Of a DNA stretch of 64,000 bases, positions 56,117 to 64,000 are shown piece after piece. The notes beneath the pieces are model-generated. The model ran no database searches. It was not told where the DNA came from and saw only the letters and a list, made by a program, of their open reading frames with translations. Every line of letters starts with the position of its first letter. Within the stretch, counting starts at the first letter, position 1. A program made the position numbers and the translations under genes. This stretch comes from Ilumatobacteraceae bacterium (GTDB lineage Bacteria > Actinomycetota > Acidimicrobiia > Acidimicrobiales > Ilumatobacteraceae). The DNA lies in assembly GCA_033344875.1 (NCBI GenBank), contig JAWPMO010000001.1:3993595-4057594 (forward strand), given 5' to 3'.

Positions 56117-56758
56117 TCAGCTGCTGTAGCCGCTCCCTGGGGAGCCAGGGCTGGCCGGGCTGGCCGCACTCTGAGCGCTGACTGGGCTCGCGGGGCTGTC
56201 TGCGCTGTCGGTTGCCGGGGTCGGAGCTGGAGCAGGTGCTTGTGTGCCCGGCGTATCGGGAGAGTCAGGGCTGGCAGGCGATGCCGGGCTGTTCACCGAG
56301 ACGGGACTCTCGGCGCCGGCCGGTGTCGCCGGGCTGGCCGGTGATGTCGGGCTGTCGGGTGTCGCCGGGCTGGCCGGTGAAGCCGGGCTGTCGGGGCTGG
56401 CGGGCGTTGTCGGGCTGTTCGGCGAGTCCGAACTCCCGACCGAGTTCATCTCGGCGACGGGCGGCGCCGGCCGCTCGTCCGTGCGGCCGGTCACGGCGGG
56501 CGACCGGGGCGACAGGTTCACCGAGGCCGCGGAGGCCAGCGACGTCGACGTCGGCGGGATCACGACCGGGGCCGAGAGCCGGGGTGCACTGTTGGGTGCG
56601 TCCTGCAACTCGACCTGACCCGGGGTGAGACCCCCGGTGTCGTTGCCGGCGAGTGCGAACCCGCCGAGGCCGACGCCGGCCACTGTGCCGACGGCGGCGG
56701 CGACCTTCCAGTTGAGCCTCGTGGTGGTCGTCGTGCTGGTCTTCGCTGGGGTGTTCAT
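56117..56758 (-). CDS. Membrane-anchored Ser/Pro/Ala-repeat protein
   Basis: 213 aa, no known family. A Thr-rich start and one hydrophobic helix (about 17-37, WKVAAAVGTVAGVGLGGFAL) are followed by an extracytoplasmic region. From about 108 on it is built of S/T-P-A/D tripeptides (SPASPDSPASPASPATP), expected to form an extended polyproline-II-like stalk. It lacks charged residues and cysteines in the repeat. A strong AAGGAG Shine-Dalgarno precedes the ATG. An OmpR-type direct repeat shared with two other genes lies upstream (56877-56891). Confidence 0.75.
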   Translation of the reverse strand: MNTPAKTSTTTTTRLNWKVAAAVGTVAGVGLGGFALAGNDTGGLTPGQVELQDAPNSAPRLSAPVVIPPTSTSLASAASVNLSPRSPAVTGRTDERPAPPVAEMNSVGSSDSPNSPTTPASPDSPASPASPATPDSPTSPASPATPAGAESPVSVNSPASPASPDSPDTPGTQAPAPAPTPATDSADSPASPVSAQSAASPASPGSPGSGYSS

Positions 56759-56847
56759 CTCGATCGTTCTCCTTCGAGTTCGGACGGGGTCGATCCGTTC
56801 GACCGGCCCCCTGGGGTGTCTCGATCGGGTTGCCCGATCAGGAGTTC

Positions 56848-56902
56848 ATGGTGCGCAGCGGCTCGTGTGAGGGTCGTGAGTCATGTCTGAGACTTCTCTC
56901 AT
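56848..56902 (-). promoter_or_regulatory. Regulon site C, upstream of the Ser/Pro/Ala-repeat gene
   Basis: On the minus strand CTCAGACATGACTCA (56891-56877) is a direct CTCA repeat with 11-nt period. Twenty-three nt after the second half-site comes CACCAT (56853-56848), a -10 candidate. An adjoining partial inverted repeat TGAGA-cttc-TCTCA lies at 56888-56901. Spacing and sequence match sites A and B. Confidence 0.55.
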
Positions 56903-58170
56903 CTTCGTTCGCACGTCCCATCTCGTCCGCAGTCACCGATCGGTCCGACCCCCGCCGTGTCGAGCAGCCGCTCGGCGAGGTCGAGCCGTCCGCGGACGAC
57001 CGTGGCCCAGTCGTCCTGCTGGATGCGGAACGGTCCGGTGGCGAGGCCGACGAGCACGGCTGCGGTGACCGTGTCGAGTTCGACGGGGTCGGTGCGGACC
57101 GTGAACCCTCGCCACAGTTCGTCCGCATACCTGTCGATCGCGGGCCCGGTGCCGTCGACGGCCGCGCCGGCGCGATACCGGAGGTGGCCGATCACGGTCG
57201 CCATGTCGTCGACGGGGTCGCCGGGACCGACGTCGTCGATGTCGAGCACACCGATGATGCTGTCGGTGTCGACCACCAGTTGCCCCTCGTGAAGGTCGCC
57301 GTGCACCGTCGGGCCGTGCCGGGCGAGTGCCTGTTCGGCGAGTGGCTCGAAGCGCTCGATCAACTCGTCGAGGCGGTGCCGTTCGGCCGGCATGACGCTC
57401 GCGAGCATGCGGGCATGACCGCCGGCGTCGAGGCACCGTGGCCGTCGGGGAGCGGCATCCGTGAGCTCGACCGATCGAATCCGCTCGATCACGTCGACGA
57501 ACCCCTCCGGCCGCGGCCAGGGCGGCGTGCCCGTCTTCAGCCGTTCGCGCAACGTCGGTCCTGCGAGTTCGGTCATCGCCAACCAGCCGAGCTCGAGGTC
57601 GGCGGCCAGCACCTCCGGGACGGGGACCCCGGCGCCACCGAGTCGGACGTGGCGATCGACGAGCGCGGCCGTCGTGTCGGGCGCGGTGAGCTTGACGTAC
57701 CGCACGCGTCCCATGGCATCGGTCGTCCGTACGACTGCTCGTTCGGTCGGTCGATAGGCGACCACCTCGAGTGCGACCGGGCCAGAGACCACCTCGCCGA
57801 GCAGCGCCTCGGCGCGACCGGGCGTCACGGCACGTTCGAGCGCCGTCAACATGGGGTCGAACGGCCACCGCCAGACCCCGACGATCAGGTGGTCGCCCGC
57901 GTCGGTCGTGGCCTCGACCGGCACGGTGCCGGGCGGGGGACCGGCGGCGGTGGTGGCTGCGATCAAGGTGTCGTGGTGTTCCCGACCGTGGCGACGGATC
58001 GTGGCGTCGTAGCGCACGATCAGATCGAACCCGGGTCGGTACTGCACGTGGCGTGGGCGGCAGGCGACCAGCTCGGCGCCACTCGACTCGACGGCGGCAC
58101 CGAGTGCATCCGCCGCTGCGGCACTCGTCAGATGCGCGGCCGCGGGGAGCACGGGGTCATCGATGAGCAC
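56899..58170 (-). CDS. APH-family phosphotransferase (aminoglycoside-phosphotransferase-like)
   Basis: 423 aa from GTG 58170 (443 from ATG 58230). Protein-kinase-like fold: catalytic HGDLHEGQ (residues 290-297 in the short form) and metal-binding LDIDDVGPGDP. The N-terminal half includes a second diverged lobe (LIVRYDATIRRHG), so the protein may carry an extra substrate-binding region. The GTG start is preferred: CACGCT lies 6 nt upstream, and ATG 58230 falls inside a palindrome that matches the regulator-binding sites of neighbouring genes. Members phosphorylate small molecules; the substrate is unknown. It follows the response-regulator gene. Confidence 0.8.
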   Translation of the reverse strand: MLIDDPVLPAAAHLTSAAAADALGAAVESSGAELVACRPRHVQYRPGFDLIVRYDATIRRHGREHHDTLIAATTAAGPPPGTVPVEATTDAGDHLIVGVWRWPFDPMLTALERAVTPGRAEALLGEVVSGPVALEVVAYRPTERAVVRTTDAMGRVRYVKLTAPDTTAALVDRHVRLGGAGVPVPEVLAADLELGWLAMTELAGPTLRERLKTGTPPWPRPEGFVDVIERIRSVELTDAAPRRPRCLDAGGHARMLASVMPAERHRLDELIERFEPLAEQALARHGPTVHGDLHEGQLVVDTDSIIGVLDIDDVGPGDPVDDMATVIGHLRYRAGAAVDGTGPAIDRYADELWRGFTVRTDPVELDTVTAAVLVGLATGPFRIQQDDWATVVRGRLDLAERLLDTAGVGPIGDCGRDGTCERR

Positions 58171-58176
58171 GTCATC

Positions 58177-58234
58177 AGCGTGCGCTGCCGAGATGGGAAC
58201 GTGGTGACGACCGGATGAGAACTCTCTCATCCGG
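58177..58234 (-). promoter_or_regulatory. Regulon site B, upstream of the APH-like gene
   Basis: On the minus strand CTCATCCGGTCGTCA (58219-58205) is an 11-nt-period direct repeat (CTCA/GTCA). Twenty-two nt after the second half-site is CACGCT (58182-58177), 6 nt before GTG 58170. A perfect inverted repeat CCGGATGAGA-actc-TCTCATCCGG (58211-58234) overlaps it and could also act as a hairpin between the regulator and APH genes. Confidence 0.6.
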
Positions 58235-58252
58235 AGCGGGTGCCGGGCTCGG

Positions 58253-58912
58253 TCAGGTCTCGAGCCGGTACCCCATCCCGCGGACCGTGTTGATCACGCC
58301 GTCGCCGAGCTTCTTGCGCAGGTAGCGAACGTAGACGTCGACGACGTTGGAACCCGGGTCGAAGTCGTAGCCCCAGACGTGACTGAGCAGCTGCTCGCGA
58401 TCGAGCACCTGGCCGGGATGGCGGAGGAACGTCTCGAGGAGTGCGAACTCGCGTGCGGTCAGCTCGATCGTGCGGTCGTCCGCGGTGGCCCGTCGGGAGC
58501 GAAGATCAAGCGACACCCCACCCGCGCTCAGGACGGTGGTGTCGTCGGCCACGTCGTCACGCAGGCGGAGGCGGACGCGAGCCAGCAGCTCCTCGAACCG
58601 GAACGGCTTCGTGACGTAGTCGTCGGCGCCTTCTTCGAGGCTTCCGACGGTGTCGTCGACGCCGTTGCGCGCGGTCAGCACGATCACCGGGAGGCGTTCG
58701 CCTCGGCCGCGGACGGCGCGCAGCACCTCCCGACCGTCGAGACCGGGCAGACCGAGGTCGAGGATCATCAGGTCGAACGCTTCGTCGCGGGCGAGGGCGG
58801 CGGCGTCGGTACCGCTCGTGACCGCGACCGTGCTGTACCCGTTCGACCGCAGTCCTTTCTCGAGGAACGACACGATTCGGGACTCGTCCTCGGCGATCAG
58901 GATGCGTGTCAT
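58253..58912 (-). CDS. OmpR-family response regulator
   Basis: 219 aa. Receiver with acidic AEDE (7-10), phospho-acceptor Asp52 in LDLGLPGLDG and Lys in DYVTKPF. The C-terminal winged helix contains LTAREFALLETFLRHPGQV, REQLLSHVWGYDFDPGSNVVDVYV and TVRGMGYRLE. ATG overlaps the kinase stop (ATGA). OmpR-type regulators bind direct repeats with about 10-11-nt period, matching the three sites found around this gene set. Confidence 0.95.
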   Translation of the reverse strand: MTRILIAEDESRIVSFLEKGLRSNGYSTVAVTSGTDAAALARDEAFDLMILDLGLPGLDGREVLRAVRGRGERLPVIVLTARNGVDDTVGSLEEGADDYVTKPFRFEELLARVRLRLRDDVADDTTVLSAGGVSLDLRSRRATADDRTIELTAREFALLETFLRHPGQVLDREQLLSHVWGYDFDPGSNVVDVYVRYLRKKLGDGVINTVRGMGYRLET

Positions 58913-60366
58913 CGGGATGGCTCCTCGGGGGGTTCGATGGGGAGGTGGATCGTGAATCGTGCACCACCGTCGGTTTCGTGCGACGCCGCGGCGTAGCCGC
59001 CGTGGGCCCGGGCGATGGCGTCGACGATCGACAGGCCGATGCCCATGCCCTCGGCCCGGCGCGACCGGCTCGCCGCGCCCCGGAAGCGACGTTGGAAGAG
59101 TTGTTCGAACGCCGCCGGTTCGATGCCCGGTCCGGTGTCGCGGATCCAGATCCGGACCGGTGTGGCGGCCGGACCGTCGGCCGCCACACCGATGCCGATC
59201 TCGTCGCCCGATTCGGTGTGCTGGACGGCGTTGGCGGCCAGGTTGAGGACAGCCTGCACCAGGCGGTCCCGATCGCCGATGATCGCGAGCTCACCGGCCC
59301 GTGGCGCCATGTCGATGACCCATCGGCGTTCGTCGAGTCCGTCGACCTTCTGCTCCACCGCCTCGACGAGGTCGGCGAGGTCGATCGGGCCGAGGTGGAG
59401 GAACGCGTGCACCTCGGCTGTGGCGAGGAGCAGCAGGTCGTTCACGTACCGGTTCATCCGGTCCAGCTCGTCGGTGATGACGGCGACCGTCTCGGCGCGT
59501 TCGTCGGGATCGTCGCCGAGGAGATCGAGATGGCCCTGCGCGATCGTGATCGGCGTGCGCAGTTCGTGGGCGACGTCGTCGAGGAATTGGCGCTGGTGCA
59601 CGAAGCTCACCTCGAGTCGCTCGACCATGTCGTTGAACGTGGTCGTGAGCTCGGCCAACTCGTCGTCACCCTCGACCGGGATGCGGCGCGACAGGTCCGT
59701 GTCCGTCACGCCTCGCGCGGCAGCGGTGAGTTCACGGACCGGGCGGAGTACCCGTCCCGCGAGTGACCAGGCGAGCGCCCCCGAGATCACCAGCACGACA
59801 CCGCCCGCGATCAGGAGCACACGAACAACGTCCAGGATTTCGCGCCGGTCGATCTCGGGGAAGTGAGCCACCACGAACACGCCGGTGGTCTCGCCGTCGG
59901 CGACGAGTGGCGTGGCCAGATACCGCATCTCGCCGACGGCGGTGTCGACGGTCGCGCGCTGCGGACCCGTGCCCGATGTCCATGCCGCGACGATCGCCTC
60001 GTCGGTGAAGACCGCCGGCGGTGCATCGAAGCTCGAGAAGTACGGCCGCCCGTCGACGACGGTGTAGAAGGCCTCGTTCTCGGCGGGCACGCTGCGCTTC
60101 AGGAACACGTCGAAGATCGCAGCGGCGTCGGTGCCGAACGGCTGGCCGGTCGCCGGGTCGGTGCCATCGGCGAGCAGTCGGAGTTCCTCGACCTCCTGCG
60201 CGAAGGCGCGTTCGATCTCGCGGTCGAGCCGGGCGAGCAACACCTGATGGGTGACGAGGATCGAAATGCCCAGCGCCGCGGCGAGTAGGCCGACGTAGCC
60301 CAGCACCACCCGGGTCCGAATGCCGATCCGTACCCGGCGATGTCGCCGCTGCTCAACCGTCGTCAT
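58909..60366 (-). CDS. Sensor histidine kinase, HAMP-HisKA type
   Basis: 485 aa. Helix about 19-42, extracytoplasmic sensor domain about 43-180, helix about 181-203, HAMP about 204-258, HisKA with His267 in FLDDVAHELRTPI, and HATPase with LNLAANAVQHT and DTGPGI. ATG 60366 (MTTVEQRRHRR) is chosen: it overlaps the end of the upstream poly-Asp gene by 14 nt; longer in-frame readings would translate that gene's Asp-codon repeats in another frame. Signals to the downstream OmpR-type regulator. Confidence 0.92.
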   Translation of the reverse strand: MTTVEQRRHRRVRIGIRTRVVLGYVGLLAAALGISILVTHQVLLARLDREIERAFAQEVEELRLLADGTDPATGQPFGTDAAAIFDVFLKRSVPAENEAFYTVVDGRPYFSSFDAPPAVFTDEAIVAAWTSGTGPQRATVDTAVGEMRYLATPLVADGETTGVFVVAHFPEIDRREILDVVRVLLIAGGVVLVISGALAWSLAGRVLRPVRELTAAARGVTDTDLSRRIPVEGDDELAELTTTFNDMVERLEVSFVHQRQFLDDVAHELRTPITIAQGHLDLLGDDPDERAETVAVITDELDRMNRYVNDLLLLATAEVHAFLHLGPIDLADLVEAVEQKVDGLDERRWVIDMAPRAGELAIIGDRDRLVQAVLNLAANAVQHTESGDEIGIGVAADGPAATPVRIWIRDTGPGIEPAAFEQLFQRRFRGAASRSRRAEGMGIGLSIVDAIARAHGGYAAASHETDGGARFTIHLPIEPPEEPSR

Positions 60367-60859
60367 CGTCATCGTCATCGTCATCGGGATCGTCGTCATC
60401 GGGATCGTCATCGGGATCGTCGTCGTCGTCATCGTCATCGTCATCGTCATCGGGATCGTCGTCGTCGTCATCGTCATCGTCGTCGTCGACCGGTGCCGGC
60501 TGCGGCGGCGGCGGGGCGGCGGTCGGCGGGGGTGGGGGCGGCAGACCGATCGTGGTGACGGGGGCGTTGCCGGGCGGCGGTGAGGTGGTGGGAGCGGTCG
60601 TGGACGGGGTGGTCGGTGATGTCGTGGTCGCCGCGGGGTTCGAGGTGGGCGCGGGCGAGGACCGCGTGGTCGTGGTGCTGGTTGTGGTCGTGGTCGTCGT
60701 CGTGGTCGTGGTCGTGGTGCTGGCGGCGACGGGCCCGACGAGTTCGATCGGGTCGACTGGAGCCGGATCACCCCGGAACGCGCCGAGCGCCAGGTAGACC
60801 AGTCCGACACCGAACGCGACCGAGATGGCGAACACCGTGATCACCTGACCCACGCGCAT
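60353..60859 (-). CDS. Membrane protein with Thr-rich, Pro-rich and poly-Asp tail
   Basis: 168 aa, no known family. Helix 7-28 (ITVFAISVAFGVGLVYLALG), Thr-rich linker (about 48-65, runs of Thr), Pro-rich stretch (107-123), then about 43 residues of almost pure Asp broken by single Pro residues (125-167). The tail DNA is a GAT/GAC microsatellite, prone to length change. Topology suggests the acidic tail lies outside the membrane. The histidine kinase start overlaps its end, so the two are translationally coupled: a possible accessory sensor for cations or polycations (inference). ATG 60859 is used; ATG 61000 lies inside site A. Confidence 0.7.
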   Translation of the reverse strand: MRVGQVITVFAISVAFGVGLVYLALGAFRGDPAPVDPIELVGPVAASTTTTTTTTTTTTTSTTTTRSSPAPTSNPAATTTSPTTPSTTAPTTSPPPGNAPVTTIGLPPPPPPTAAPPPPQPAPVDDDDDDDDDDDPDDDDDDDDDDDDPDDDPDDDDPDDDDDDDDDG

Positions 60860-60946
60860 CAGCCCGGAACGGCTCACGACGGACGGCACGCCCGATCGGT
60901 CGGATGACCGGTCGCAGGTCGGGACGAACGGAACTGCACCAGGTCG

Positions 60947-61000
60947 AGTGTGGCGGGTCTCACGGAGGATCCCGTGAGATCCAGATGAGAACCTTCTCAT
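60947..61000 (-). promoter_or_regulatory. Regulon site A, upstream of the poly-Asp/kinase/regulator operon
   Basis: On the minus strand CTCATCTGGATCTCA (60989-60975) is a direct CTCA repeat with 11-nt period. Twenty-two nt after the second half-site is CACACT (60952-60947). Two inverted repeats overlap it: ATGAGAA-cc-TTCTCAT (60985-61000) and TCTCACGG-aggatc-CCGTGAGA (60958-60979). Matches sites B and C in sequence and spacing. Confidence 0.6.
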
Positions 61001-61038
61001 GACGGACCGTCCCGAGCGACTCCCGCGAACGTGGATCC

Positions 61039-61067
61039 TTGACAGGGGCGGTCGATTTCCGTACCGT
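61039..61067 (+). promoter_or_regulatory. rpoB: rpoB promoter P1
   Basis: TTGACA (61039-61044), 17 nt, TACCGT (61062-61067): near-consensus sigma-70/SigA promoter in the 400-nt gap (60860-61258) between the divergent poly-Asp gene and rpoB. Leader to the start codon about 185 nt. Confidence 0.7.
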
Positions 61068-61135
61068 GTGCCTCAATTCGGGCAGGAGGCCGGGAGGCCG
61101 CCTTCGATCCGATCCAGAGCGCTCCGTTGCGACGG

Positions 61136-61165
61136 TTGACGATCCTGTGACGATCAGGATAGGCT
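61136..61165 (+). promoter_or_regulatory. rpoB: rpoB promoter P2
   Basis: TTGACG (61136-61141), 18 nt, TAGGCT (61160-61165), about 95 nt before the start codon. A second SigA-type promoter is usual for rpoBC when it is uncoupled from rplJL. Confidence 0.6.
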
Positions 61166-61258
61166 CGTCTGTTGCCGTGCGTCTCCTTGCCCTTCACCAG
61201 AATTCCGGTGTGGCTCTGGCGCGCCCAACAAACCGTGCCAACAACATCGAGGTGATCT

Positions 61259-64000
<2,742 letters not shown>

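Noticed and set aside
56250-56400. Possible CRISPR-like repeat
   Set aside because: The DNA repeats encode the Ser/Pro/Ala tripeptides of a protein; units are short, irregular and without spacers.
58211-58234. Inverted repeat read purely as a terminator after the response regulator
   Set aside because: It may form a hairpin, but the same sequence with the same downstream -10 spacing occurs at two other promoters, so a regulator-binding site is the better reading.
60366-60810. Extended N-terminus for the histidine kinase made of Pro, Arg, Thr and Met repeats
   Set aside because: This is the poly-Asp gene read in another frame; its tandem GAT/GAC and ACN repeats create artificial repeats. The kinase start at 60366 gives a normal N-terminus.
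60860-61000. ATG at 61000 as start of the poly-Asp protein
   Set aside because: The codon lies inside the palindromic regulator site, and the extra residues precede the membrane helix with no signal function.

Overview
The window is GC-rich, densely coded bacterial chromosome. Gene content points to the phylum Actinomycetota: a DesA-type acyl-ACP desaturase, a BTAD/AAA regulator, a DUF4235 protein, partner-switching signalling genes and actinobacterial-type ribosomal proteins. Secreted low-complexity proteins and a beta-sandwich domain common in that group suggest class Acidimicrobiia (Ilumatobacter-like). The class assignment is inference; the phylum is fairly secure.

Layout. 1-7.8 kb: a DUF4235 protein, a class II aldolase, a divergent copC-copD pair, and a four-gene operon (ABC ATPase, FtsX-type permease, histidine kinase, LuxR-type regulator) joined by 4-nt stop/start overlaps. 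8-14.2 kb: a large secreted subtilase, a small lipoprotein, an acyl-ACP desaturase with an operator-like palindrome, and a Tat-exported repeat protein. 14.4-25.6 kb: a respiratory complex I operon, nuoABCD-HIJKLMN, with no nuoEFG, followed by a 148-bp inverted-repeat element and a MidA/NDUFAF7-type methyltransferase. 26.9-30.5 kb: a partner-switching group (anti-sigma-like ATPase, degenerate EAL protein, MASE1-PP2C phosphatase, STAS antagonist). 30.6-37.8 kb: a GH30-type hydrolase, a fructosamine kinase-like protein, acetyl-CoA synthetase, a proline-rich membrane protein and YajQ. 37.9-39.3 kb: tRNA-Tyr whose 3' end is duplicated as the target site of an IS481-family element. 39.3-43.3 kb: a large BTAD-AAA-TPR regulator and a GNAT acetyltransferase.

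43.4-64 kb: the information-processing region: tRNA-Thr, tRNA-Met, tuf, rpmG, tRNA-Trp, secE, nusG, rplK, rplA, rplJ, rplL and the 5' part of rpoB. This normally compact cluster is split twice by opposite-strand insertions. Between rplA and rplJ lies an operon for an FtsX-type permease, an ABC ATPase fused to a cyclic-nucleotide domain, and a cyclic-nucleotide/patatin phospholipase. Between rplL and rpoB lies a pentapeptide-repeat lipoprotein, followed by an opposite-strand group: a poly-Asp membrane protein, a histidine kinase, an OmpR-type regulator, an APH-type kinase and a Ser/Pro/Ala-repeat protein.

The best candidate for an undescribed system is that last group. Three sites carry the same 15-bp direct repeat (CTCA-N7-C/G-TCA) at an almost constant distance from a CAnnnT hexamer. 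They lie before the poly-Asp/kinase/regulator operon, before the APH-like kinase and before the Ser/Pro/Ala-repeat gene, which suggests one local regulon controlled by the linked regulator. A second window-wide signal is a -10-like hexamer 6-9 nt before the start codon of at least eight genes, suggesting that leaderless mRNAs are common.
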